NCBI RefSeq assembly: GCF_000725485.1
Contig: NZ_JOAG01000014.1
Span: 111,915-175,914, forward strand
Source: Nonomuraea candida
GTDB lineage: Bacteria > Actinomycetota > Actinomycetes > Streptosporangiales > Streptosporangiaceae
Direction of reading: 5' to 3'
Length of the DNA: 64,000 nt
This document shows, one piece after another, positions 7,198 to 15,522 of the stretch. The translations under genes and the position numbers were made by a program. Position 1 is the stretch's first letter. Every line of letters begins with the position of its first letter. The notes under the pieces were generated by a model. The model was not told where the DNA came from. It saw only the letters and a program-made list of their open reading frames with translations, and did not search any database.

Positions 7198-8862
7198 TCA
7201 GGAGCCGAGGATCTCGCGGCGGAGGTGGGTCTTGAGGATCTTGCCGCCGGGGTTGCGGGGCAGCTCGCCCTCGCGGAACCAGACGTGCACCGGGATCTTG
7301 AACTTGGCGATCCGGCCGGCCAGGAAGGTCTGCAGCTCCCCGGCCGTGGCGGACGCGCCCGGGGCCAGCCGGACGACCGCGCCGACCTCCTCGCCCAGCT
7401 CGTCGTGGGGCACGCCGATCACCGCCACGTCGTCCACCGCCGGATGCTCGAACAGCGCCGCCTCCACCTCGGCGCAGTACACGTTCTCGCCGCCCCTGAT
7501 CACCATGTCCTTGGCCCGGTCCACGATGTAGACGAAGCCTTCGTCGTCGATCTTGGCCAGGTCGCCGGTGTGCAGCCAGCCGCCCACGAACGTCTGCGCC
7601 GTGGCCTCCGGCTTGTTCCAGTAGCCGAGGATGACGTTCGGGCCGCGTACGCACAGCTCGCCCACCTCGCCGGGCGGCAGCTCGTCGCCCATCGGGTCGA
7701 CCACGCGCACGTCCACCACGGGCGAGGGCAGGCCGATGCTGTCGGGCTTGGCCTGGTAGTCGGCGCCGCCGTTGCCGATGGCCAGGGCGGAGGTCTCGGT
7801 CATGCCGTAGCCGTTGGAGGGGGCGCGGTCGGGGAGGTTCTTGGTGATGCGCTCCAGCAGCTTGGGCGGGGCGGGGGCGCCGCCGTAGCCGAGGGTGGTC
7901 AGGGACGACAGGTCGTACTTGCCGAAGTCGGGGTGGGACATGAGCTGCCAGGCGTTGGTCGGCACCCCGATCATGGCGGTGACCCGCTCCCGCTCGATCA
8001 GGCGCAGCGCCTGCTCGGGGTCCCACTTGTACATCAGCACCAGGCCGCCGCCGCTGAACATCGTCGTGGTCAGGCCCGAGAAGCAGCCGGTGACGTGGAA
8101 GAGCGGGACGGTCAGGAGCGTGATGCGCCGGGTCCCCGCCGCCGCTCCGACGTCCTTGCCGGCCATGGCGACCGCGCGCATGAGGCCGAACGCGACCGTC
8201 ATGGGGGACTGGCCCAGGTTGCGGTGGCTGCCGAGCGCGCCCTTGGGGCTGCCGGTGGTGCCCGAGGTGTAGAAGATCGTGGCGGGGTCCTCCGGGGCCA
8301 GCTCGACGTCGGGGAGCTTCACGTCGGCGCCGACCTCGCCCATGACCTCGTCGAACGCGCGCGCCCCCGGGGGGACCTCGCCCCTGGTCACGATCAGCGG
8401 CACGCCCGTGCCCGCCAGCCTGACCGCCCGCTCGCCGTCCGCGATCAGCACCTTGGCGCCGGAGTCGCTCACGCCGTAGGCCAGCTCGGCCTCCGTCCAC
8501 CAGGCGTTGAGCGGTACGGCGATGGCCCCCGCCGCCAGCGCGGCCGAGAACGCGATCACCCATTCCGGGTAGTTGCGCATGGCCACCGCCACGCGGTCGC
8601 CCTTGGCCACGCCGTACTCCTCGACCAGCCGGTTGGCGAGGGTGGCGGCGCGGCGGAAGTGCTCCTCGAAGGTGATGTGCTGGTCCTCGTAGACGAGGAA
8701 GACCTTCTCGCCGTGGAACCTGCTCATCTCCAGCAGCGCGCGGAAGTGGGCGGGAGCGTGCTTCCAGGTGCGTACGCCTGTGTCGCCGATCTCCTCGATC
8801 TCGAAAAGCTGGCCGGGGCCGGTGAGCTGGGCCTGGACCTGGGCGTGCGAAAGAGAAGACAT
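7198..8862 (-). CDS. Acyl-CoA synthetase (AMP-forming, class I adenylate-forming enzyme)
   Basis: The enzyme activates a carboxylic acid, probably a fatty acid, by adenylation and transfer to CoA in the cytosol. The 554 residues carry the P-loop IFYTSGTTGSPKGA at about 196-209, the A5 motif NGYGMTE near 347-353, and the A7/A8 region GWLHTGDLAKIDDEGF with DRAKDMVIRGGENVY. Near the C-terminus the A10 lysine is seen in NPGGKILKTHLR. A GGGAG lies before ATG 8862. It stands alone, with an imperfect palindrome upstream at 8905-8922 and the divergent xylanase gene beyond. Chain-length specificity cannot be read from the sequence. Confidence 0.92.
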   Translation of the reverse strand: MSSLSHAQVQAQLTGPGQLFEIEEIGDTGVRTWKHAPAHFRALLEMSRFHGEKVFLVYEDQHITFEEHFRRAATLANRLVEEYGVAKGDRVAVAMRNYPEWVIAFSAALAAGAIAVPLNAWWTEAELAYGVSDSGAKVLIADGERAVRLAGTGVPLIVTRGEVPPGARAFDEVMGEVGADVKLPDVELAPEDPATIFYTSGTTGSPKGALGSHRNLGQSPMTVAFGLMRAVAMAGKDVGAAAGTRRITLLTVPLFHVTGCFSGLTTTMFSGGGLVLMYKWDPEQALRLIERERVTAMIGVPTNAWQLMSHPDFGKYDLSSLTTLGYGGAPAPPKLLERITKNLPDRAPSNGYGMTETSALAIGNGGADYQAKPDSIGLPSPVVDVRVVDPMGDELPPGEVGELCVRGPNVILGYWNKPEATAQTFVGGWLHTGDLAKIDDEGFVYIVDRAKDMVIRGGENVYCAEVEAALFEHPAVDDVAVIGVPHDELGEEVGAVVRLAPGASATAGELQTFLAGRIAKFKIPVHVWFREGELPRNPGGKILKTHLRREILGS

Positions 8863-8904
8863 ACGCAGAACTCCCGCAGTGGACGATTATTCCGGTAATT
8901 CACA

Positions 8905-8922
8905 GTACCGACCGGTAGGTAC
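8905..8922. promoter_or_regulatory. Imperfect 18-bp palindrome upstream of the acyl-CoA synthetase
   Basis: GTACCGACCGGTAGGTAC differs from its reverse complement at one mirrored pair only. It lies about 43 bases upstream of ATG 8862. The ACCGACCGGT core is like operators of TetR-type regulators of fatty-acid genes; the regulator is not in view. Confidence 0.55.
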
Positions 8923-8957
8923 GTCGCGCTAGATGAGAAGTCGGGACCACGTCGCCC

Positions 8958-8970
8958 ATGAAAGTTTCAT
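8958..8970. promoter_or_regulatory. Upstream xylanase box (GAAAGTTTC type)
   Basis: ATGAAAGTTTCAT is a perfect palindrome around one central base. Its core is the complement of the GAAACTTTC core found at 9082-9092. A third, half-preserved copy (ATAGTTTC) lies near 8981-8988. Confidence 0.6.
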
Positions 8971-9029
8971 CTACCTTCCGATAGTTTCTGCCCTCCAACT
9001 GCTGTTTTGGCGCCGCCGTGAGCTGGTTA

Positions 9030-9058
9030 TTGACCACACACTCCCATGTCAATACCGT
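9030..9058 (+). promoter_or_regulatory. Candidate promoter of the xylanase gene
   Basis: TTGACC (9030-9035), a 17-base spacer and TACCGT (9053-9058) give a reasonable housekeeping-type pair. A 7-bp inverted repeat (TATTGAC at 9028, GTCAATA at 9048) overlaps it. Confidence 0.4.
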
Positions 9059-9081
9059 CAGCGATGCGGTCCCAACCGGGC

Positions 9082-9092
9082 CGAAACTTTCG
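9082..9092. promoter_or_regulatory. CGAAACTTTCG xylanase operator
   Basis: The exact palindrome CGAAACTTTCG, extended by one base each side to CCGAAACTTTCGG, lies between the presumed transcription start and the start codon. The same palindrome is known upstream of xylanase genes of Streptomyces and relatives as the binding site of a xylose/xylobiose-responsive repressor. Confidence 0.75.
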
Positions 9093-9119
9093 GAATCGAG
9101 TGCCTGCCTCCGGAGGTAG

Positions 9120-10781
9120 ATGTCCGTGCATTCGTCCTCGCTCCTTCGACTCCTCACGTTAGTGGGGATGTTCGCAGCCTTCCTCCTGCCCGCCACCTCG
9201 GCGGAAGCGTCGGCGCCCCTGCGCACGCACGCGGCCGCCCGCGGCAAGTTCATCGGTGCGGCGCTCGCCACCAGCCCGCTGTCCAACGAGACCTCCTACC
9301 GCAACATCGCGGCCACCGAGTTCAACCAGGTGACCGCCGAGAACGTGATGAAGTGGGACACGGTCCAGCCCAGCCAGGGCCAGTTCAACTTCTCCGGCGC
9401 CGACGCCATCGTCAATTTCGCCACCCAGAACAACCAGCAGGTCCACGGCCACACCCTGGTGTGGCACAGCCAGACCCCCGGATGGGTGCAGGGCCTGAGC
9501 GCCAGCGCCATGCGCACGGCGATGCAGACCCACATCAGCAGGCTCGTCGGCCGCTACGCGGACAACGCCGCGGTGGTGTCGTGGGACGTGGTGAACGAGA
9601 TCTTCGACGAGAACGGCGGCTGGCGCAGCTCGTTCTGGTACAACACGCTGGGCCAGAGCTTCGTCGCCGACGCCTTCCGCGCCGCCCGGGCCGCCGACCC
9701 CAACGCCCGGCTGTGCATCAACGACTACAACGTCGAGGGCATCAACGCCAAGAGCACCGCGATGTACAACCTCGTCTCGTCCCTGCGCCAGCAGGGCGTG
9801 CCGGTGGACTGCGTGGGCTTCCAGGGCCACCTCGCGATCCAGTACGGCTTCCCCAGCGACATCCAGCAGAACATGCAGCGCTTCGCCGACCTCGGCGTCC
9901 AGGTCCGGGTCACCGAGCTGGACGTGCGCATGCAGATGCCCAGGAGCTCCAGCAAGGACACCACCCAGGCCACCTACTACCGCAACGTGATCAACGCCTG
10001 CAACGCGGTCACCGCCTGCGCCGGCGTGACGATCTGGGGCTTCACCGACAAGTACTCCTGGGTGCCGGACACGTTCTCCGGCGAGGGCGCCGCGCTCATC
10101 TACGACGAGAACTACCAGCAGAAGCCGTCCTACACCGCCGTGCACGACGCGCTGGCGGGCGGCACCAGCAACGACACCACCCCGCCGACCGCGCCGGGCA
10201 CGCCGGCCGCGAGCAACGTGACGTCCAACTCCGCCACGCTGACGTGGACCGCCTCGACCGACAGCGGCGGCAGCGGCCTGGCCGGCTACAACGTCTACCG
10301 CGAGCAGGGGACGACCGACACGCAGCTCGGGCAGAGCACGACCACCTCCATCAACCTGACGGGACTGACCCCGAACACCGAGTACCAGGTGTACGTGCGC
10401 GCCCGTGACGGGGCGGGCAACCTGTCGGCCAACTCCGCCACCGTCACCTTCAGCACCACCGAAGGTCCCGGCGGCGGCGGGTGCACCGCCGTGGGCACCG
10501 TGCAGAACCAGTGGAACAACGGCTACGTCGTGCAGCCCGTGACCGTCACCAACACCGGCTCCTCCGCCATCACCGGCTGGACGGTCACCTTCACCCTGCC
10601 GGCCGGCCACACGCTGGCCGGGTCCTGGAACGCCACGCTGAGCGTCAGCGGGCAGACCGTCACGGCCAGGAACGCCGGCTACAACGGCAACCTGGCCGCC
10701 AACGCCAGCACCAGCTTCGGCTTCCAGGTCAACCGCCCGAACGGCAACACGCAGACGCCCTCCGGCTACACCTGCGCCTGA
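9120..10781 (+). CDS. Secreted GH10 endo-1,4-beta-xylanase with Fn3 and CBM2 modules
   Basis: The enzyme is extracellular and hydrolyses internal beta-1,4 bonds of xylan. Of 553 residues, about 1-31 form a Sec signal peptide (ending near SAEA). Residues 40-345 are a GH10 barrel with acid/base Glu160 in WDVVNE and nucleophile Glu266 in TELDVR. An Fn3 domain (about 356-440, TPPTAPGTPAASNVTSNSAT) and a Gly linker follow. A family-2 carbohydrate-binding module closes the protein (about 452-553), framed by Cys and rich in surface Trp (QWNNGYV, ITGWTV). ATG 9120 is only two bases from GGAGGT; the in-frame GTG at 9126 has better spacing and may be the true start. Regulatory palindromes lie upstream and a strong hairpin downstream, so it is monocistronic. 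Confidence 0.95.
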   Translation: MSVHSSSLLRLLTLVGMFAAFLLPATSAEASAPLRTHAAARGKFIGAALATSPLSNETSYRNIAATEFNQVTAENVMKWDTVQPSQGQFNFSGADAIVNFATQNNQQVHGHTLVWHSQTPGWVQGLSASAMRTAMQTHISRLVGRYADNAAVVSWDVVNEIFDENGGWRSSFWYNTLGQSFVADAFRAARAADPNARLCINDYNVEGINAKSTAMYNLVSSLRQQGVPVDCVGFQGHLAIQYGFPSDIQQNMQRFADLGVQVRVTELDVRMQMPRSSSKDTTQATYYRNVINACNAVTACAGVTIWGFTDKYSWVPDTFSGEGAALIYDENYQQKPSYTAVHDALAGGTSNDTTPPTAPGTPAASNVTSNSATLTWTASTDSGGSGLAGYNVYREQGTTDTQLGQSTTTSINLTGLTPNTEYQVYVRARDGAGNLSANSATVTFSTTEGPGGGGCTAVGTVQNQWNNGYVVQPVTVTNTGSSAITGWTVTFTLPAGHTLAGSWNATLSVSGQTVTARNAGYNGNLAANASTSFGFQVNRPNGNTQTPSGYTCA

Positions 10782-10787
10782 TCGGGG

Positions 10788-10841
10788 ATCCCCTGGGGCC
10801 TGCCCGGCCTGCCCGCCCGGCGTCCGGCCGCCCCAGGGGAT
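10788..10841 (+). terminator. Terminator hairpin of the xylanase gene
   Basis: ATCCCCTGGGGC (10788-10799) pairs perfectly with GCCCCAGGGGAT (10830-10841). The GC-rich loop can itself fold. It begins six bases after the stop codon, and TCTCTC follows. Confidence 0.8.
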
Positions 10842-10950
10842 TCTCTCACCCGCACACCGGCGGGACCGGCCGCGCCCGGTCCTGCCGGTGCCTTCCCGCG
10901 TTCGGCTACCTGCTCGACCCGGAGGCGTTCGAGCGGGGCCTGGCGGCGGG

Positions 10951-11430
10951 TCAGCAGATCTTGTAGTCCTGCCGGGAGGAGTCGTACGCGCAGGAGTCGA
11001 CCAGCTTGCCGGCCCGGTCGCGCAGGTAGGCGGTGTCCCGGCTCTGGTTCCAGATGTAGGCGAACGTCCCGCCGCCGCTCCTGTTCCAGTACCGGGTGGT
11101 GCTGGTGTCCTTGCCCTTGCCGGTCCGCAGCGTGACCGTCTTGCCGGCGCGGAGGGTGAACGCGCCGAAGGTGTAGACGTGGTCGGGGCGGGCCGTCTCG
11201 TCGCGTACGGTCCAGCCCCTGAGGTTGACGCTCTTCCCGGTGGTGTTCCTGAGCTGGATGTACTCACCGTTCAGGCTGCTGTTCGAGCCGTGGTCCGGCG
11301 AGCCGGGCGAGTCATAGTAGATCTTGGTGATCTGCACGCCGGGCGCGGCCGCCTGGGCGGGCTGGGAGACGACGACCATGCCGGTGGCCAGTACGGCGGA
11401 GGTCAACAGGGATCGGATGCGCACGGACAC
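10951..11430 (-). CDS. Secreted lamin-tail-domain (LTD) protein
   Basis: The protein has 159 residues: a signal peptide (about 1-28, ending PAQAAAPG) and one immunoglobulin-like lamin tail domain. Family features are VQITKIYYDSPG, then NGEYIQLRNTTGKSVNLRGWTVRD and HVYTFGAFTLRAGKTVTLRTG. Two Cys are near the C-terminus. Secreted single-LTD proteins are common in actinomycetes, where the domain is thought to mediate protein or surface attachment; the function here is unknown. Start is GTG 11430 with AGGAG six bases before it. The region upstream contains the short palindrome GGAACGTTCC (11490-11499). The gene faces away from the xylanase gene. Confidence 0.85.
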   Translation of the reverse strand: MSVRIRSLLTSAVLATGMVVVSQPAQAAAPGVQITKIYYDSPGSPDHGSNSSLNGEYIQLRNTTGKSVNLRGWTVRDETARPDHVYTFGAFTLRAGKTVTLRTGKGKDTSTTRYWNRSGGGTFAYIWNQSRDTAYLRDRAGKLVDSCAYDSSRQDYKIC

Positions 11431-11565
11431 GCTCCTGGCTCGGGGGGATTGGGCGGATCGATCCTATTGATGGGCATAGGTCGAGCACTGGAACGTTCCG
11501 GTATCGATTCGGCATCCACCCCGCACCGTCCCCCTGCGGGTGGCGGGCCTGTCGTCAGGCGGGGG

Positions 11566-11955
11566 TCAGGGCTGCTGCCGGGCGTCGCGCAGGAGCGCGG
11601 CGTCGAGGCCCGGCTGGACCGGGCCCGACTTCGGCGTGACGTTGGCCCGCAGCACCAGCCCGAGCACCAGCGACAACACGGTCACCGTGGCGCCGATCTG
11701 CTCCGCGGTGAACTCCAGCCCGAACCCCGCCACCGCGGTCATCAGCGTGGTCACCGCGCCCGTCAGCGCCGAGACCACGATCGGCCGGGTCATGAACGTG
11801 ACGACGATCGACATCACCGCGCCGGCGACCGTCGCGATGGTGGCGACCTGCGTCTGCGACAGGTTCAGCCCGAAGGAGACCAGGAGGGCGACCAGCGCGT
11901 TCACCATGAAGAGGATGGTCGTGGGCTCCTGGCCGAAGATGCTGACCTTCTTCAC
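11566..11955 (-). CDS. Small membrane protein, holin-like
   Basis: The 129 residues contain three or four hydrophobic segments (about 8-30, 38-58, 62-84 and 88-107), an N-terminal KKVSIFGQEPTTILFMVNAL and a polar C-terminal tail. The arrangement resembles small holin-like proteins that in actinomycetes and their phages are found near cell-wall hydrolases. No lysin gene is adjacent here, so the name describes similarity only. GTG 11955 is preferred because GGGAGG lies five to ten bases upstream; an ATG at 11967 would place that site inside the gene. Confidence 0.7.
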   Translation of the reverse strand: MKKVSIFGQEPTTILFMVNALVALLVSFGLNLSQTQVATIATVAGAVMSIVVTFMTRPIVVSALTGAVTTLMTAVAGFGLEFTAEQIGATVTVLSLVLGLVLRANVTPKSGPVQPGLDAALLRDARQQP

Positions 11956-12257
11956 TACGCCTCCCATCGAAGGGGTCCCGCGCAACGGCGGGGCGGGGGC
12001 GCGGGGCCTCCCGGGAACGCGGCCGCGCCTCCCTTGTAGACCCGAGCCTGAACCCCTACCGGCCCGCTGTCGAGGCCACCCCGACCGTCCCGGTTCGTGA
12101 GCTCTCCCTCGGCGGCGCAGGGTCACGCCGTGAACCGGGACGCGTTCCGGCATCCGGTTCTTGCGACGCATCGTCTGGGGTGGTCCGTTGCCTCCGGGTC
12201 GGGGGCGTGCTTAACGTGCTGGTGGCGATCCCCCTGACCGATGAGGAGCCCACCCTG
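11956..12257. other. 302-bp intergenic region
   Basis: No gene or clear hairpin is supported here. It separates the divergent holin-like and mannosidase genes and must contain both promoters. No convincing -35/-10 pair could be picked out. Confidence 0.5.
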
Positions 12258-15200
12258 ATGCATGACGACCGCGACCTGGTCGAAGCCCGGCTGAGGCGAG
12301 TGCTGGACGAGCGGATCCGCCCGGCCGTCCACCCCGAGTCCGTGCCGCTGGAGGTGGCGGTCTGGCACGCGCCGGGCGAGCCCGTGCCGGTGGCGGAGGG
12401 GCTGGCGGCCACGCCCGGGCCGATCGCGGTGGGGCGGGAGTGGGGCAGGCCCTGGGGCACGAGCTGGTTCACGGTGACCGGCGTGGTGCCGAGGGAGTGG
12501 GGCGGGCGGGTCGTCGAGGCCATCCTCGACCTCGGCTTCGCCGAGGACCGGCCGGGCTTCCAGTGCGAGGGCCTGGTCTACCGGCCCGACGGCACGCCGG
12601 TGAAGGGGCTCAACCCGCGCAACCAGTGGGTCCGCGTCGGCTCGCCGGCCGAGGGCGGCGAGGAGGTGCGGCTGCACATCGAGGCCGCCTCCAACCCCAT
12701 CATCCTCGGCCGCGACGGGTTCCGGCCGACGGCGCTGGGCGACAGGGAGACGGCGGGCTCCGACCCGCTCTACCGGCTGGGCCGGATGGACCTGGCCGTC
12801 TTCGACAAGACGGTGTGGGAGCTCGTCATGGACCTGGAGGTGCTCGGGGAGCTGATGCTGGAGCTGCCCGTCGACAGCGCCCGGCGCTGGGAGCTGCTGC
12901 GCGCGCTGGACCGGGCGCTGGACGCGATCGACCTCCAGGACGTCAACGCCACCGCCGCGGCGGCCCGGGCCGAGCTGGCCGGCGTGATGGCCGCGCCGGC
13001 GGCGCCGTCGGCGCACCGGATCAGCGCGGTCGGCCACGCGCACATCGACTCGGCCTGGCTCTGGCCGCTGCGCGAGACCGTGCGCAAGGTGGCCCGCACC
13101 GCCGCCAACATGACCGCGCTGCTGGAGGACGAGCCCGACTTCGTGTTCGCGATGTCGCAGGCGCAGCAGTGGGCGTGGATCAAGGAGCACCGGCCCGAGG
13201 TGTGGGCGAAGGTGGTCAAGGCGGTGGCCACGGGCAGGTTCGTCCCGGCGGGCGGCATGTGGGTGGAGTCCGACACGAACATGCCCGGCTCCGAGGCGAT
13301 GGCCAGGCAGTTCGTGCACGGCAAGCGCTTCTTCATCGAGGAGTTCGGCGTCGACAACGAGGAGGTGTGGCTGCCGGACACGTTCGGCTTCGCGGCCGGG
13401 CTGCCACAGATCATCCGGGCAGCCGGGTCGAAGCGGCTGCTCACGCAGAAGATCTCGTGGAGCCAGACCAACGCGTTCCCGCACCACACGTTCCTGTGGG
13501 AGGGCATCGACGGGACCCGGATCTTCACGCACTTCCCGCCGGTCGACACCTACAACTGCTCGATGCACGGCCACGAGCTGGCGCACGCGGCCCGCAACTT
13601 CAGGGACAAGGGCGTGGCCCGGCACTCGCTGGCCCCGACGGGCTGGGGCGACGGCGGTGGCGGCACCACGCGGGAGATGGTGGCCAAGGCGGCCCGCGTA
13701 CACGATCTGGAGGGATCGCCCGCCGTGAGGTGGGAGACGCCGGCCGAGTTCTTCGCCAAGGCCGAGGCCGACTGCCCGCACCCGCCGGTGTGGGTGGGCG
13801 AGCTCTACCTGGAGCTGCACCGCGCGACGCTGACCAGCCAGGCCAAGACCAAGCAGGGCAACCGGCGCAGCGAGTCGCTGCTGCGCGAGGCCGAGCTGTG
13901 GGCGGCGACGGCCGCGGTGCGGGAGGGCGCGCCCTATCCGTACGAGCGGCTCGACCGGATCTGGAAGACGGTGCTGCTGCACCAGTTCCACGACATCCTG
14001 CCGGGGTCGTCGATCGCGTGGGTGCACCGGGAGGCGCGCCGGACGTACGAGCTGGTGGCGCGGGAGCTGGACGAGATCATCGACGGCGCCCAGCGGGCGC
14101 TGGCGGGCGACCCGTCGGGCGGCACGCTGCTCTTCAACGGCGCCCCGCACCGGCGCCACGGCGTGCCCGCCGGCGGCGCCGCGCCCGAGCCCGCCCCCGC
14201 GCCCGCCCGGGATGCCGCCGGGCCCGCGGCGCGGGTGGTCCCGCGCGACGGGGGCGGATACGTGCTGGCGGACGCCCTGCTCAAGGTGGAGATCGACGCC
14301 CGCGGCCTGGTCGTGTCGGCGATCGACCGGCGCACGGGCAGGGAGACGGTCCCGCCCGGCCGGGCGGCCTGCCTGCTCCAGCTCCACCCCGACTTCCCCA
14401 ACAAGTGGGACGCCTGGGACGTGGACGCGTTCTACCGCAACACCGGCACCGACCTCACCGAGGCCGACGAGGTGCGGCCGGCCGGGGGCACGGACGGGGG
14501 CACGGTCGTGGTCAGGCGCTCGTTCGGCGCCTCCGCGGTGACCCAGCGGCTCACGGTGGACGGCGGGCGGCTGCTGATCGAGACCGAGGTGGACTGGCAC
14601 GAGACCGAGAAGTTCCTCAAGCTGGCCTTCCCCCTGGACGTGCGCGCCGACCGGTACGCCTCCGAGAGCCAGTACGGCCACGCCTACCGCCCCACGCACA
14701 CCAACACGAGCTGGGAGGCCGCCAAGTTCGAGGCGTGCAACCACCGGTTCGTGCACGTGGCGGAGCCCGGCTGGGGCGTGGCGCTGGTCAACGACTCGAC
14801 CTACGGCCACGACGTCACCCGCGACGTGGACGCGCACGGCACGACCACCACCGTGCGCGTCTCGCTGCTGCGCGCGCCGCGCTTCCCCGACCCGGAGACC
14901 GACCAGGGCGTGCACCGCTTCCGCCACGCGCTCGTGCCGGGCGCGACGATCGGCGACGCTGTCCGCGAGGGGCACTTCATCAACCTGCCCGAGCGCCGGG
15001 TGCCCGGGAGCGCGCCGGTCGCGCCGCTGGTCACCGTCGATGACGACGCCGTGGTGGTGAGCGCGGTCAAGCTGGCCGACGACGAGAGCGGCGACGTGGT
15101 CGTCCGCCTCTACGAGTCCCGGGGCGGCCGGGCCCGGGCCACGCTGCGCGCCGGCTTCCCCGTGGCGGAGGTCGTCACCACGGACCTGCTGGAGCGGCAG

Positions 15201-15287
15201 ACGGGCGAGCCGCGGCGCGAGGGGGCCGAGGTGCCGCTGGCGTTGCGGCCGTTCGAGCTGGTCACCCTGCGCTTCACCCGCGCCTGA
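12258..15287 (+). CDS. GH38 alpha-mannosidase
   Basis: The enzyme removes alpha-linked mannose from oligosaccharides. It has no signal peptide and is presumably cytosolic. The length is 1009 residues, normal for bacterial GH38 proteins. Zinc ligands appear in AVGHAHIDSAWLWP (His262 and Asp264), and the catalytic nucleophile is Asp374 in VWLPDTFGFAAG. A third zinc-site His is likely in LLHQFHDILPGSSIAWVH. The C-terminal beta-sandwich region starts after about 630. ATG 12258 with GAGGAG nine bases upstream is chosen. The gene is monocistronic by orientation: its left neighbour is divergent, and the next gene starts 235 bases downstream with its own leader. Confidence 0.93.
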   Translation: MHDDRDLVEARLRRVLDERIRPAVHPESVPLEVAVWHAPGEPVPVAEGLAATPGPIAVGREWGRPWGTSWFTVTGVVPREWGGRVVEAILDLGFAEDRPGFQCEGLVYRPDGTPVKGLNPRNQWVRVGSPAEGGEEVRLHIEAASNPIILGRDGFRPTALGDRETAGSDPLYRLGRMDLAVFDKTVWELVMDLEVLGELMLELPVDSARRWELLRALDRALDAIDLQDVNATAAAARAELAGVMAAPAAPSAHRISAVGHAHIDSAWLWPLRETVRKVARTAANMTALLEDEPDFVFAMSQAQQWAWIKEHRPEVWAKVVKAVATGRFVPAGGMWVESDTNMPGSEAMARQFVHGKRFFIEEFGVDNEEVWLPDTFGFAAGLPQIIRAAGSKRLLTQKISWSQTNAFPHHTFLWEGIDGTRIFTHFPPVDTYNCSMHGHELAHAARNFRDKGVARHSLAPTGWGDGGGGTTREMVAKAARVHDLEGSPAVRWETPAEFFAKAEADCPHPPVWVGELYLELHRATLTSQAKTKQGNRRSESLLREAELWAATAAVREGAPYPYERLDRIWKTVLLHQFHDILPGSSIAWVHREARRTYELVARELDEIIDGAQRALAGDPSGGTLLFNGAPHRRHGVPAGGAAPEPAPAPARDAAGPAARVVPRDGGGYVLADALLKVEIDARGLVVSAIDRRTGRETVPPGRAACLLQLHPDFPNKWDAWDVDAFYRNTGTDLTEADEVRPAGGTDGGTVVVRRSFGASAVTQRLTVDGGRLLIETEVDWHETEKFLKLAFPLDVRADRYASESQYGHAYRPTHTNTSWEAAKFEACNHRFVHVAEPGWGVALVNDSTYGHDVTRDVDAHGTTTTVRVSLLRAPRFPDPETDQGVHRFRHALVPGATIGDAVREGHFINLPERRVPGSAPVAPLVTVDDDAVVVSAVKLADDESGDVVVRLYESRGGRARATLRAGFPVAEVVTTDLLERQTGEPRREGAEVPLALRPFELVTLRFTRA

Positions 15288-15522
15288 CCCGGACCCCGCC
15301 GGCGGCGGCCCGCGCGGTCTCCACCCACCACGTGCAGCCACCCACCCCGGATGCAACCGCCCACCCCGCGTGCCGCCGGCCGGGCGGCCACGCCCGCGCA
15401 CCGGGGTACTGGCGGCTTTACGACAAGTCGGGATGTGGCCACGCTGATTTCGTAGACAGCGCAGCTCAGGATGACTAGGAATTCGGTAGTCGTGCTTACC
15501 GATTGCCTTCTGGAGGTCGTCC

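Noticed and set aside
11566..11955. Prophage lysis cassette
   Set aside because: Only one holin-like protein is present; no endolysin, portal, capsid or integrase lies nearby and the amidase is 21 kb away.
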